Positions 11,020 through 20,841 are shown, numbered from the stretch's first letter. The stretch is 64,000 nt of DNA from an uncultured Methylobacillus sp. (GCA_903824575.1 CAIJXJ010000050.1:1-64000); one strand, 5' to 3'. Program-made: numbers and translations. The notes: generated from the sequence alone by a model not told the origin.

Positions 11020-11055
11020 AAAAAATTGCCGTTGCGGCCAACGAGCCGCAACGGC
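11020..11055 (-). terminator. Intrinsic terminator/attenuator between urtA and urtB
   Basis: Inverted repeat GCCGTTGCGGC (11028-11038) and GCCGCAACGGC (11045-11055), 11 bp perfect with a six-base loop. On the minus strand it is followed by AA and six T. It lies 32 bases after the urtA stop, so it would end a fraction of transcripts and give more binding protein than permease. Confidence 0.85.
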
Positions 11056-11086
11056 GAGTAACAACTAGGAGATGAATCGTTACAAA

Positions 11087-12367
11087 TTACTTGGCTTCCG
11101 GCTCGTCCTTCTTCTTGTCGTTGCCAACAATGTAAGGGCTCCAAGGCTGAGCCTTGATTGGACCAGAGGTCTTCCAAACCACATTAAACTGGCCATCGGC
11201 CTTCACTTCACCGATGAATACCGGCTTGTGCAGGTGATGGTTCTTGGCATCCATTTCAATCTCAAAACCGCTCGGTGCCTTGAATTTCTGACCGCCTACT
11301 GCAGCGATGACCTTGTCAACATCGGTAGTGCCAGCCTTCTCGACGGCCTGCTTCCACATATTGATGCCGATATAAGTCGCTTCCATCGGATCGTTAGTCA
11401 ATGGCTTATCAGCGCCTGGAAGATGCTTGGCCTTGGCGAAGTCGGCCCACTTCTTGGTAAATGCGCTATTGGTCGGATTCTTCAGACTCATGAAGTAATT
11501 CCATGCAGCCAGATGGCCCACCAACGGCTTGGTGTCGACGCCACGAAGTTCTTCTTCACCCACGGAGAATGCCACCACCGGCACATCCTTGGCCTTCAGA
11601 CCCTGGTTGCCCAGTTCCTTGTAGAACGGCACGTTGGAATCGCCGTTGATGGTGGAGATCACTGCAGTCTTCTTGCCTTCGGCAGAGAACTTCTTGATTT
11701 TGGCGATGATGGTCTGGTAATCGGAATGACCGAATGGCGTGTACTCTTCCATGATGTCCGCATCCGCCACACCCTTGCTCTTCAGGAACGCGCGCAGGAT
11801 CTTGTTAGTGGTACGGGGATAGACATAGTCGGTACCCAGCAGCACGAAGCGCTTGGCACTGCCGCCATCCTTGCTCATCAGATATTCCACGGCCGGAATC
11901 GCTTGCTGGTTAGGGGCCGCTCCGGTGTAAAAGACGTTCTTTTCCAACTCCTCACCTTCATATTGCACCGGGTAGAACAGCAGGCCGTTAAGTTCCTTGT
12001 AAACCGGCAATACGGATTTGCGTGAAACGGAAGTCCAGCAACCGAAAGTCACCGCCACCTTGTCCTTGGTCAACAGTTGGCGTGCCTTCTCGGCGAACAG
12101 TGGCCAGTCGGAGGCAGGATCAACCACCACCGGTTCCAGTTGACGGCCCAGCACGCCGCCATTCTTGTTGATTTCCTCGATGGTCATCAAAGCCATATCT
12201 TTGAGTGCGGTTTCCGAGATGGACATGGTGCCAGAGAGGGAGTGCAGGATGCCGACCTTGATCGGCTCCTTGCTGTCAGCTGCCAGAACGGTGAGGCTGC
12301 CGGTCATGAGGGCCACGCTTGCTGCGATTGCAGTCATGGATTTGATGAATGTGCGACGGGATTGCAT
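11087..12367 (-). CDS. urtA: Urea ABC transporter substrate-binding protein UrtA
   Basis: Periplasmic urea-binding protein (426 residues). The leader begins MQSRRTFIKSMTAIAAS, with twin arginines in an SRRTF context suggestive of Tat export, and ends VLA-AD. The mature start EPIKVGILHSLSGTMSISE, FGCWTSVSRKSVLPV and LLFYPVQYEGEE are UrtA hallmarks. It is the first transporter gene, preceded by a porin gene 38 bases upstream and followed by an attenuator before urtB. Confidence 0.95.
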   Translation of the reverse strand: MQSRRTFIKSMTAIAASVALMTGSLTVLAADSKEPIKVGILHSLSGTMSISETALKDMALMTIEEINKNGGVLGRQLEPVVVDPASDWPLFAEKARQLLTKDKVAVTFGCWTSVSRKSVLPVYKELNGLLFYPVQYEGEELEKNVFYTGAAPNQQAIPAVEYLMSKDGGSAKRFVLLGTDYVYPRTTNKILRAFLKSKGVADADIMEEYTPFGHSDYQTIIAKIKKFSAEGKKTAVISTINGDSNVPFYKELGNQGLKAKDVPVVAFSVGEEELRGVDTKPLVGHLAAWNYFMSLKNPTNSAFTKKWADFAKAKHLPGADKPLTNDPMEATYIGINMWKQAVEKAGTTDVDKVIAAVGGQKFKAPSGFEIEMDAKNHHLHKPVFIGEVKADGQFNVVWKTSGPIKAQPWSPYIVGNDKKKDEPEAK

Positions 12368-12405
12368 AGTTGTATCTCCTGACTAATATCGTTGATGATG
12401 GATTT

Positions 12406-13542
12406 CTAGAACTGGAACTGCATCGACACAGTAAAGGCATCATTGCTGCTCTTGCCCGTTACCTTGGTGTCTGAATAGAACGCGCTTATCTGGGCGTTGT
12501 AGCCATCGATGATGTAGCTTGTACCGAGATCATATTTTCTGGTGTCTTTGTTGGTATCAGCCTCGAATTTCTGGTAACGAACGAATGGCTGGAACTTGCC
12601 CCAACCCACCTTGTCATTGAAAATGTAGCCGGCACCCGCCGTGTAAGCTGTGCCTTGCTCACTCAGGAATACGCTGTCTGTGTCGTAGTCGTAATAAGCG
12701 GCTTCAAGCGATATTGCGCCCGGACCCACATCCTTCTTCTCCAACAAGAAATCAATGCTGTAAGCGTTGTAATCTCCTGTTTTAGTCGTAGATACTGAAC
12801 CACCACCTTGTGTTCTTCCCGCGATGCCAACAGCCAGGATGTCCTTGGCACCCAAATAATTGCCGGTGCCGTAATAACCTGGTTCCGGATCCCACAAATC
12901 AACCTGCACACGCCCGGCATACATCAAATCATCAGTACCGGTACGCTTGCCAACAGTGACTGGGGCAATCTTGAACTCGGTATTGCCCTCGAACACACCT
13001 ACGGCGTAACTCAACTTGCCATCCAACAGGCTGCCAACTGCGGCGACACCGTCGTCACGGCCAATGTAACCGCCGTTGTATCCATAACGCGAAGCAATGC
13101 CCGCCCAATATCCACCACCCAATGAATAGTAGGGGCCAGCCATATTGGCACGATCACTGGGAGACAGGAAACGACCGGCCCATATTGTCAGTTCCGGGAA
13201 GATCGTAATTTGGACGTTGGCATCAATGGCCTGGAACCCCTGGCCGGCAATGTCTTTTTCCGTGTTAAGCATGCCCTTGATATTCTGGTTAAGTGAGCCC
13301 GACAGGAAAATTCTGGCGCTATCCAGCGTGAAATCATTTGAGCGCGAAGTGCCATTCGGCGCACCATTTTCTACACTGGCAAAACTCCCGCGCATGCCAA
13401 AGCCCAAACTGACGGATTTGTCATCGCCAAAACTGATTGTGCCCCCAGCCTCAGCACCGATCGCTGAAGCCAGGCAAGCGGCGGAAACTGCAGCAACTAA
13501 CACGCGTTTTCCAGATGCGCGCAGAATGTTTTCTTGTGTCAT
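12406..13542 (-). CDS. Outer-membrane porin of the urea/amide cluster (FmdC-like)
   Basis: A 378-residue beta-barrel with signal peptide (VLVAAVSAACLASAIGAEAG) and the terminal phenylalanine of outer-membrane proteins (SMQFQF). The body has alternating hydrophobic strands, an early FGMRGSFASVENG strand and FTLDSARIFLSGSLNQNIKG. It sits just upstream of urtA in the same direction. FmdC-type porins are known to accompany urtABCDE in betaproteobacteria, so passage of urea or short amides through the outer membrane is the likely job. It is probably the first gene of the transcript. Confidence 0.82.
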   Translation of the reverse strand: MTQENILRASGKRVLVAAVSAACLASAIGAEAGGTISFGDDKSVSLGFGMRGSFASVENGAPNGTSRSNDFTLDSARIFLSGSLNQNIKGMLNTEKDIAGQGFQAIDANVQITIFPELTIWAGRFLSPSDRANMAGPYYSLGGGYWAGIASRYGYNGGYIGRDDGVAAVGSLLDGKLSYAVGVFEGNTEFKIAPVTVGKRTGTDDLMYAGRVQVDLWDPEPGYYGTGNYLGAKDILAVGIAGRTQGGGSVSTTKTGDYNAYSIDFLLEKKDVGPGAISLEAAYYDYDTDSVFLSEQGTAYTAGAGYIFNDKVGWGKFQPFVRYQKFEADTNKDTRKYDLGTSYIIDGYNAQISAFYSDTKVTGKSSNDAFTVSMQFQF

Positions 13543-13699
13543 TTTGTAAAGCCCCCTTAAGAAAAAAATGTGGTGAAAACTTTGTACGGGGCAAGATTAA
13601 AGCGGCAAGGCCCGCCTTGAAATACGTCATATTGCGTATGTCAGGAAAGCGTGAGGGGTGGCACTGTCTTGATTCCAACATCAACTTCTAAGGATACCC

Positions 13700-14206
13700 A
13701 TGCGAAATTTACCAATAATGGCAGGGCTGCTGCTGACCAGCCTGACTCTGGGAGGGTGTGGTGAAATTGCAGTTAAACGAGGTGCCGGCGCGGGGGACTT
13801 AGCCCGGGACCAAGCCCTATGCAATAACCAGGGGGGCGGTCAGTCCGCCTATGAGAAATGCATGAAAGAGCATGGATGGGTCGTTCAGAAACTGGATGAA
13901 CTCAGTCCCGTGGCTACCGTCGCACCAACACCGGAGCTACGATTAATAGCTAACGACACGAAACACACTGAGCCCAGAGGAAACTCAGAGGCAACAATCG
14001 CAAAATCCAACGACCCGATGGACCTCTACGCCATCAACTCATGGTGGAAGGCGGGCGGCAAGCCCGATGAACTGAATCCGGCAATCAACGCCTGTGTGGC
14101 CAGGCTGGGCGAGGCGTACCGCCCGCCCGCAGACAACCGACAGGCGACACGCGGCCTGCTGCTTTGTCTGCGTGAACAGGGCTGGCATGGCTTGCAGCAG
14201 AAATAA
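13700..14206 (+). CDS. Small lipoprotein of unknown function
   Basis: A 168-residue protein with a type II signal peptide: MRNLPIMAGLLLTSLTLGGC, where LGGC is the lipobox and C20 the lipidated residue. The body holds paired cysteines (ALCNNQGG, YEKCMKEHGW; later NACVARLG, LLCLREQGWHG) in two similar 'C..C..HGW/QGW' halves, suggesting an internal repeat with disulphides. It is convergent with the response-regulator gene and divergent from the porin. No function assigned. Confidence 0.75.
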   Translation: MRNLPIMAGLLLTSLTLGGCGEIAVKRGAGAGDLARDQALCNNQGGGQSAYEKCMKEHGWVVQKLDELSPVATVAPTPELRLIANDTKHTEPRGNSEATIAKSNDPMDLYAINSWWKAGGKPDELNPAINACVARLGEAYRPPADNRQATRGLLLCLREQGWHGLQQK

Positions 14207-14225
14207 TCCTTAAATTGGCACCGCT

Positions 14226-15164
14226 TCAGGGATTGTTGAGGCGCATCTTGTCGATCGCCTTAGCGGCCGCTGCGGTACGCGTCTCCACCCCCAGTTTTTC
14301 GAAGACCCGCTCCAAGTGCTTGTTCACGGTGCGCGGACTGCTGCCCAGAATGTCCCCGATGTCGCGGCTGGTCTTGCCCCGGACCACCCAGTACAACACC
14401 TCGGCCTCGCGCACGGTCAGCCTGAAGGCCGCCATTAAGGCTTCCAACTGCGCAGCATCGGACTCTTCGCGCAGCATGAGCAGCCACTCCCCTTCGTCGG
14501 TCTGGGCGGAAAGATTGACGATCAATCGTTTGGAATCGCGCACGACGTTCAGAGGGGCTGCCTCATCGCCAGACGCACGGGCGGCGATAATGCCTCGCAA
14601 CCATTCCAGCAGTGGTTGTGGTGCACCTTCGTTCAATTCACCAAAGAAGTCCTGCAACATCCGCCGCGCCGAGGGTGTCTGCCAGACCAGAGCCCCGTCA
14701 TGCAGGGTGATCGCGACCGATGCCTGGCCAAAGGCATCTAGTGCTGTGCGCGCTTGGTCGGTGGCACGCGCGCGTTGCAAATGGGACGCGATGCGCGCCA
14801 GCACTTCGGTCGGCTTGATGGGCTTGGTCACGTAATCCGTGCCGCCTGCATCAAACGCGGCGACCACATGCTCGGACTCGGTCAATCCGGTCATGAAGAT
14901 CACAGGAATATGCTGCGTCGCATAATCGGCCTTCAAACGACGGCAGACCTCAAATCCATCCATTCCAGGCATCATGGCATCCAGCAAAATGACTTCCGGC
15001 AGGCCCTGACGCGCACGCTGAATCGCAGTCTCCCCGTTAATCGCGACCAGCACCATGTAGCCCGCATCATCCAGGGCATCATGCAACATGGAAAGATTTT
15101 CCGGCACATCGTCCACAATCAACACCACATCAGCAGACTGCTGTTCAGGCTTACTTTGTGACAC
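14226..15164 (-). CDS. Response regulator with receiver and LuxR-type DNA-binding domain
   Basis: 312 residues. Residues ~14-130 form a receiver (VVLIVDDVPENL, phospho-acceptor in VILLDAMMPGMDGFE, MTG, KPIKP). Residues ~135-235 are an extra domain resembling a degenerate PAS fold. Residues ~240-310 are a LuxR/GerE helix-turn-helix (LTVREAEVLYWVVRGKTSRDI, then SPRTVNKHLERVFEKLGV). The start is a GTG overlapping the end of the kinase gene by 14 bases, so the two are coupled. It is the likely output of the permease-kinase, perhaps on the urea genes; that target is inference. Confidence 0.9.
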   Translation of the reverse strand: MSQSKPEQQSADVVLIVDDVPENLSMLHDALDDAGYMVLVAINGETAIQRARQGLPEVILLDAMMPGMDGFEVCRRLKADYATQHIPVIFMTGLTESEHVVAAFDAGGTDYVTKPIKPTEVLARIASHLQRARATDQARTALDAFGQASVAITLHDGALVWQTPSARRMLQDFFGELNEGAPQPLLEWLRGIIAARASGDEAAPLNVVRDSKRLIVNLSAQTDEGEWLLMLREESDAAQLEALMAAFRLTVREAEVLYWVVRGKTSRDIGDILGSSPRTVNKHLERVFEKLGVETRTAAAAKAIDKMRLNNP

Positions 15165-18100
15165 TCAGACATCCCTCCTTGATCAAGCGAGACAAGGCCT
15201 CAAGCTCGAAATGACCAACCATGGTACGCACCTTTTGAACAAATGCAGCGTAGCGCTGATCCTGCGCCTCAACCTCGTCAATTTTTTTAAGAATGCCGCG
15301 TACATAACCCAGAGTAACCAGTTCGTCGAGCTGACGCAGCATCCCTAATGGCGGATAAATGATATGTTGCTCCAACCCGTCAGAGGATCTTAACGGCTCG
15401 TGTTCAAGCCACTCAAGATCCAGGCTTTGTCCAATCCAATCGAGGAATTCATCTACCTGTACCGGTTTGAGTATGAAGCTCTCGCTGGCGATACCAACAT
15501 CATTGTCAAGATCTTTGTCGAAGGCATTAGCTGAAACGATGGCAATCCGTGCCGACGTCAATTGCTGCTGGCGGATACGGCGGATAGTTTCCCAGCCATC
15601 GATGCCCGGCATGGCTAAATCCATCAGAATCACATGCGGGTCAAATGCAGCCAGGGACTCCAGACACTTGATGCCGGATTCGGCCTCTCTTAGTTCAAAG
15701 CCAAGGGGCTCAAGAATGCTGACCAGCATCTCCCTGTCCACACGCTCGTTATCCACGATTAGAATCCTGCGACGCTCGCCGGCATAACCAATACGATGGC
15801 GCAGGCTGGTCGCCTCATCAACCGGCGTATAGTCACGCACCTCAGGCAGAAACAAGCGAACCTGAAATATGCTACCAAGCCCTAGCGTGCTTTTGACGGT
15901 GAGCTCTCCGCCCATCAGGTCAGTCAGCATTTTACTGATGGTCAGTCCCAAGCCGGTCCCGCCGGTCTTGGTACTGCCACGGGCAAAGGGTTCAAAGATG
16001 TGAACCAGTTCTTCGGCAGAGATCCCCGGGCCGCTGTCTTCGATCTCAATGACCGCCATTTCACGCGCATATTTCACCCTGACACAGACCTTTCCTTGCT
16101 CCGTGAACTTGATGGCATTACCCAGTATATTGATCAGGATCTGCCCTAGTCGCCGCTTGTCAGCCCGCACTGCGAGCGGCAGTTGGTCTTCCGGCTCAAA
16201 ACTGAAGTCGATTCCCTTATTCAGTGCTTGCAATTCGAACATGCGCACGATCTGCTGGATGAAATCCGAAAAATGCAAAGGTTTCACTTCCAGTTTCAAA
16301 CGTCCACCTTCAATGCGAGCTATATCCAGCGTACTTTCAATCAGGGACAGCAGATGATCGCCGCTACGCCGAATAATGTTAACGGCCTGCTTGCGATGGA
16401 TCGGAATGGACGCGTCGGCATCCAGAATCTGCGCATAGCCCAGAATGCTGTTCAAGGGCGTGCGCAACTCATGACTGATCGTAGTGATATAGCGACTCTT
16501 CGCCTGATTGGCTTGATCGGCTTGCTGTTTGGCCATCTGCAACTGGTCATCGGTGCGGCGATGTGATTCTATTTCCTGCATCAACAAGCCGGTTTGCCGG
16601 TTGGATTCCTCCTGCGCCACGCGACGGCTTTCGCTGGTCAGTATCAGCCACCAGGCCACGATCCCACTGAGGAATACCAGTGCGGCAAAGATCTTGATGA
16701 ACAACAATTGCATCTGCGGGATCAACGCGGACATGTCCTTGATCAGGGTGAACTGATGGTAGTAAATCAGGCCCAGCACGATGGCAAGAAGTGCCATGAT
16801 TCCAGCCATCAGCAGCAAATAGTGACCAAGCCCGGTTTCAAGCGGCCGCCACAGTGCTTCTGGCAGCAATCGACGAATCAATTGCGAGGCCTGCACATTG
16901 GCGTGGGCGTTTGCTGGCTTGCAGAGGTCATTACAACGCGCATCCAAAGTGCAGCAAAGCGAGCAAATCGGCCCTTGGTAAGCGGTGCAATGCGCCATAT
17001 CTTCATGTTCGTATTCACGCTCACAAATGCAACAGCGAGCCGTGCCCTGAGCACTGAATTTCAGGCTTGGCTGGCGAGCAAGATAGTATTTCCCCCCGGT
17101 ATACCATGCGATCAAGGGTGAAGTTATCAATGCCGTGATTAATGCAATAAATGCCGAAAATGCCTGTGCCCCGGGACCAAACACTCCAAAGAATGCAGAA
17201 ACCGATAATATCGAGGCCAACCCCATCGCTCCAACGCCAACAGGATTGATGTCATACAAATAGGCCCGTTTGAATTCAATCCCGGGCGGACTGAGACCAA
17301 GCGGCTTATTGATGACAAGGTCAGCCACCACCACGGCAATCCAGGAAATGGCGATGTTGGAATACAAACCCAGGACCAGTTCCAGGGCCTGAAAAACGTT
17401 CAGTTCCATCAGCATCACAGCAATCAGGGTATTGAATATCATCCAGACAACGCGCCCGGGATGGCTGTGCGTGAGCCGCGCAAAGAAGTTCGACCATGCC
17501 AGCGAACCGGCGTAGGCATTAGTCATATTGATCTTTATCTGGGAAATTGCGACAAAAAGAACAGTCGCCGCCATCATCCAATGCCTGTTCTGGAAAACGT
17601 AGGAATAGCCCAACAAATACATTTGAGTCGGGTTGTTTGCATCCCCCCAGGCAAAACCGTGGCGGATGGCCAAGAAGGCCAGCATGGCGCCGGCCAACAT
17701 TTTCAGGATGCCGATTACCACCCAACCCGGCCCGGCGATCAATACACCGGCAATCCATCGCACCTTATTTTTAGCCGTTCTTTCCGGCATGAAACGTAAG
17801 TAATCGACTTGCTCGCCAATCTGCGTAATCAGTGCAATTCCCACAGCGGTGGCTGCGCCGAACAGGTAGATGTCAAAGTGCGTTGTTCCCTTTCTGCCCT
17901 CGAAATTCAGCAAGTCCGCGATCAGCCCAGGCTCTTTGTGCAGTACCATCGCCAAGGGCAGCACCATCAGAATCAGCCATAATGGCTGCGTTATCATCTG
18001 AATGCGACTGATCAAGGTAATGCCATGCGTCACCAACGGAATCACCAGCAGGGCGCTCACCAGATAGGCAAGGTACAGCGGCATGTGAAAATACATCTCC

Positions 18101-18570
18101 AACGCATAGGCCAGGATGGCAGCTTCCAGCGCAAACAGGATGAAGGTAAATGAAGCGTAGACAAATGAAGTGATGGTGGAACCGATGTATCCAAAACCTG
18201 CACCACGAGTCAGCAAATCCATATCCACGCCATATTTTGCAGCGTAAAAGCTGATGGGCAGACCACTGAGAAAGATGATCAGCCCTACCGCCAGAATCGC
18301 CCAGAACGCATTGATAAAGCCGTAGCTGATAGCAATGCTGCCACCAATGGCTTCCAGCACCAGAAACGAAGCTGCACCAAACGCGGTATTGGAAATGCGA
18401 AATTCCGACCACTTGCGAAAAGATCGCGGCGTGAAGCGCAACGCATAATCTTCCAGCGTCTCATTAGCAACCCAAGTGTTGTAATCTCGCCTGACTTTCA
18501 CCACGCGCTGCGTGGCGTCCATAGCCATCACAGGGTCAAGTCGAACATCAGTATTGAATGTGGCTGTCAT
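15151..18570 (-). CDS. NCS1-permease/zinc-finger/histidine kinase/receiver fusion protein
   Basis: 1139 residues. Residues ~35-495 are a twelve-segment NCS1 nucleobase:cation symporter-like membrane domain. Residues 513-550 are a Cys/His-rich finger (CCICEREYEHED, then CTAYQGPICSLCC and CNDLC). Two more membrane segments lie at ~585-604 and ~620-645, then a coiled linker, and a HisKA with H700 in TTISHELRTPLNS. The HATPase has IEDSGPGI and GGTGLGLTISK, and the receiver has D984 in LMDLAMPGIDGWE. It probably senses a transported nitrogen compound (nucleobase, allantoin, hydantoin or urea-like) and passes phosphate to the downstream regulator. The start is MTATFNTDVR; a 12-residue upstream extension was rejected. 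Confidence 0.9.
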   Translation of the reverse strand: MTATFNTDVRLDPVMAMDATQRVVKVRRDYNTWVANETLEDYALRFTPRSFRKWSEFRISNTAFGAASFLVLEAIGGSIAISYGFINAFWAILAVGLIIFLSGLPISFYAAKYGVDMDLLTRGAGFGYIGSTITSFVYASFTFILFALEAAILAYALEMYFHMPLYLAYLVSALLVIPLVTHGITLISRIQMITQPLWLILMVLPLAMVLHKEPGLIADLLNFEGRKGTTHFDIYLFGAATAVGIALITQIGEQVDYLRFMPERTAKNKVRWIAGVLIAGPGWVVIGILKMLAGAMLAFLAIRHGFAWGDANNPTQMYLLGYSYVFQNRHWMMAATVLFVAISQIKINMTNAYAGSLAWSNFFARLTHSHPGRVVWMIFNTLIAVMLMELNVFQALELVLGLYSNIAISWIAVVVADLVINKPLGLSPPGIEFKRAYLYDINPVGVGAMGLASILSVSAFFGVFGPGAQAFSAFIALITALITSPLIAWYTGGKYYLARQPSLKFSAQGTARCCICEREYEHEDMAHCTAYQGPICSLCCTLDARCNDLCKPANAHANVQASQLIRRLLPEALWRPLETGLGHYLLLMAGIMALLAIVLGLIYYHQFTLIKDMSALIPQMQLLFIKIFAALVFLSGIVAWWLILTSESRRVAQEESNRQTGLLMQEIESHRRTDDQLQMAKQQADQANQAKSRYITTISHELRTPLNSILGYAQILDADASIPIHRKQAVNIIRRSGDHLLSLIESTLDIARIEGGRLKLEVKPLHFSDFIQQIVRMFELQALNKGIDFSFEPEDQLPLAVRADKRRLGQILINILGNAIKFTEQGKVCVRVKYAREMAVIEIEDSGPGISAEELVHIFEPFARGSTKTGGTGLGLTISKMLTDLMGGELTVKSTLGLGSIFQVRLFLPEVRDYTPVDEATSLRHRIGYAGERRRILIVDNERVDREMLVSILEPLGFELREAESGIKCLESLAAFDPHVILMDLAMPGIDGWETIRRIRQQQLTSARIAIVSANAFDKDLDNDVGIASESFILKPVQVDEFLDWIGQSLDLEWLEHEPLRSSDGLEQHIIYPPLGMLRQLDELVTLGYVRGILKKIDEVEAQDQRYAAFVQKVRTMVGHFELEALSRLIKEGCLSVTK

Positions 18571-19164
18571 AAAAGCTTTGCGGTGATGGCCACAGATGTA
18601 GCCCAATCATTTTGAACGTCATCATGATGCCAAATACGCGATCACTTCAACAGATATTTATGAAAAACACTGTCGCTTTACAAAATTTCTGATGGAATAG
18701 TACTGAGAAATTCTGCGGTCAAGCGACCCAGTTTCTTGACTGCAGTGAGAGAGCAAGGCATTTTTACTTTCTCGATTAATTGCACAATTAAGGTGCATAC
18801 GTTGGTCGCGAGGTCCCATAAGCGTGCAGGGACCAGTCCACTAAAATTTGCTCGGCCGCGAGCCGCAAAGATATTCTTTTTCATTGTTAGTGAGAACTAA
18901 CAAATCGTCGGCATGCGGTTAAAACAGCTGTTGAAAATTCAAAAATATAACACGCTAAAACCCGATACTCGGGCTCCTAAGCGGTGAGGGTGGTTCAACG
19001 CTCGTTAACGATTAGTCTGTAAAATGAAGCGGCCAGGATGAAATGCGCCCTCGATTTTTTTAGCTCGCTGCCCCACACCCCCCTATAAATCAGGGGAAAA
19101 CAGCAAGGAACGTTTATTGCTTTCTTTCAATTACACCTCACATTGAGCACGATCTGGAAATATC
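18571..19164. other. Divergent intergenic region between the permease-kinase and nifA
   Basis: 594 bases that must hold the promoters of both flanking genes. I see no good sigma-54 element and no TGT-N10-ACA site, so nifA seems not to be NifA-controlled from here. One 8-bp palindrome (TTGTTAGT-GAGA-ACTAACAA, 18884-18903) is the only strong symmetry. A 68-codon frame at 18678-18884 (minus strand, starting MKKNIFAARGRANFSG) touches this palindrome, has no recognisable domain, and is probably not a gene. Confidence 0.5.
18884..18903. repeat. Perfect 8-bp inverted repeat upstream of nifA
   Basis: TTGTTAGT and ACTAACAA around a GAGA spacer. It may be an operator for a dimeric regulator or a small hairpin. 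It lies ~260 bases before the nifA start and ~310 before the kinase start. Confidence 0.4.
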
Positions 19165-20778
19165 ATGAGATCACCTTCGTCAGCCAATAATATAGCGCTG
19201 CTTACCATCTATGAAATCAGCAAGATTCTTGGCTCCTCACTGGAACTGCACAAGACGCTGCGCCAGGTCCTTAACATCATCGCCGCTCACCTCAACATGC
19301 AGCGCGGTATGGTCTGCGCGCGCGAGGACGACACCGAACTTTGTGTGATTGCCTCAATCGATCTCAGTAAAGAGGAAATTCAACGCGGCCGATTCCAGGT
19401 TGGAGAAGGCGTGACCGGCCGAATTTTCCAGACCGGCATCCCGGCGGTAATCCCCAACATTGCAGAAGAGCCGTTGTTCTTGAATCGAATCGGAAAGCAC
19501 CGCCTGCTGGACGGACAAGCCATCTCATTTCTTGGTGTTCCGATTAAGATCGGACGTGAATGTGTAGGCGTTTTGTCATTCGAACGTGAATCAGGCGCCA
19601 CATCAAACAGATTTGAGGATGATCTGCAATTGCTCACCATGGTTGCCAATCTCATCGGACAGAGCATGCGTCTGCACCAGCAGGTGGCGAATGATCGCGA
19701 ACAACTGATGCAAGAAAAGTCGCGCTTGCAAAAGGATCTTGCCAGCAAATACAGTCTGGACAACGTCATCGGCAGTTCCAAGCGCATGCAGGAAGTCTTT
19801 GCTGAGGTACACATGGCGGCGCCTGGCAAGAGCACCATTTTATTACGGGGCGAATCGGGCACCGGCAAGGAAGTGATTGCACGTGCCATTCATTTCCTCT
19901 CGACACGCAAGGAAAAACCGTTCATCAAAGTCAACTGCGCGGCACTCACCGAATCCCTCTTGGAGTCCGAACTTTTCGGCCACGAAAAAGGTGCCTTTAC
20001 TGGTGCGGTACAGGAGCGCAGGGGCCGTTTCGAACAGGCCCATGGCGGCACCTTGTTTCTGGATGAAATTGGCGATATTTCACCAGTTTTTCAGGTCAAG
20101 CTGTTGCGTGTTCTGCAAGAGCGTGAATTCGAACGCGTAGGAGGCAACAAGACGATCAAGGTTGATGTGCGCCTGATTTGCGCGACCAACCGCAATCTGG
20201 AAGACGCTGTCAGCCTTGGCCAATTCCGCTCTGATCTTTATTTCCGTATCAATGTGATTTCCATTTTTCTCCCCCCCTTGCGTGAGCGCCGGGATGATAT
20301 ACCACTTCTGGTGGAGAAAATTCTGGCTCACTTCAACCTGGAAAATAATACCAAAATTGGCCTCACGCCGGAGGCGATGCAGGTCCTGTCCAACTGTCAC
20401 TGGCCAGGCAATGTGCGAGAACTGGAGAACTGCGTAGAACGCTTCGCGACCATGACGCGCAGCAATATTATCCGTGAAGTGGACATTCCCTGCCAGACCA
20501 ATCAATGCCTGTCCTCCTCGCTATGGAAATACCAACCCAAGGGCAACGTGATTCCGATTGCGCCAATCGCCAGCAAACCGGAAAGTCATGCCGAGGCCGA
20601 TGAAGTCATTCATGTCGAGGAACGCCCTTCAGGACGTCTGTCAGAACGTGAACAACTGATCAATGCCATGGAAAAAAGTGGCTGGGTGCAGGCCAAGGCC
20701 GCGCGGCAACTCAACCTGACGCCACGCCAAATGGGCTATGCGCTAAAAAAATACAATATAGAAGTCCAGAAGTTTTAA
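19165..20778 (+). CDS. nifA: Nif-specific transcriptional activator NifA
   Basis: 537-residue sigma-54 activator. A GAF domain (~17-170) begins [18 protein letters not shown]; the AAA+ domain (~200-435) has Walker A GESGTGKE, the sigma-54 contact loop GAFTGA, Walker B LFLDEIGD and the R-finger region NRNLEDAV...FRSDLYFR. The C-terminal Fis-type helix-turn-helix (~495-535) reads [23 protein letters not shown]. The linker after the AAA+ domain holds one Cys motif (DIPCQTNQC) with C-x4-C spacing, as in oxygen-sensitive NifA of rhizobia. No nifL is present. It should act at the UAS/sigma-54 sites annotated here. Confidence 0.96.
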   Translation: MRSPSSANNIALLTIYEISKILGSSLELHKTLRQVLNIIAAHLNMQRGMVCAREDDTELCVIASIDLSKEEIQRGRFQVGEGVTGRIFQTGIPAVIPNIAEEPLFLNRIGKHRLLDGQAISFLGVPIKIGRECVGVLSFERESGATSNRFEDDLQLLTMVANLIGQSMRLHQQVANDREQLMQEKSRLQKDLASKYSLDNVIGSSKRMQEVFAEVHMAAPGKSTILLRGESGTGKEVIARAIHFLSTRKEKPFIKVNCAALTESLLESELFGHEKGAFTGAVQERRGRFEQAHGGTLFLDEIGDISPVFQVKLLRVLQEREFERVGGNKTIKVDVRLICATNRNLEDAVSLGQFRSDLYFRINVISIFLPPLRERRDDIPLLVEKILAHFNLENNTKIGLTPEAMQVLSNCHWPGNVRELENCVERFATMTRSNIIREVDIPCQTNQCLSSSLWKYQPKGNVIPIAPIASKPESHAEADEVIHVEERPSGRLSEREQLINAMEKSGWVQAKAARQLNLTPRQMGYALKKYNIEVQKF

Positions 20779-20811
20779 GCCTTAAGCTCCGCCTTGCACG
20801 CCTCAAGCCAC

Positions 20812-20827
20812 TGTTTCATTTGCGACA
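20812..20827 (+). promoter_or_regulatory. NifA upstream activator site 1 of nifB
   Basis: TGTTTCATTTGCGACA fits TGT-N10-ACA. Its centre is 30 bases from the next site, about three helical turns, so both would face the same side of the DNA. Confidence 0.75.
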
Positions 20828-20841
20828 AATAAAGCCCGCTT

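Noticed and set aside
13660-13680. TGGCAC near 13669 as a sigma-54 promoter for the lipoprotein gene
   Set aside because: The GC required ten bases after GG is AT, so the -12 element is missing.
18985-19005. GG-N10-GC pair in AGGGTGGTTCAACGC before nifA
   Set aside because: The -12 box reads ACGC instead of TTGC and the -24 box is poor.
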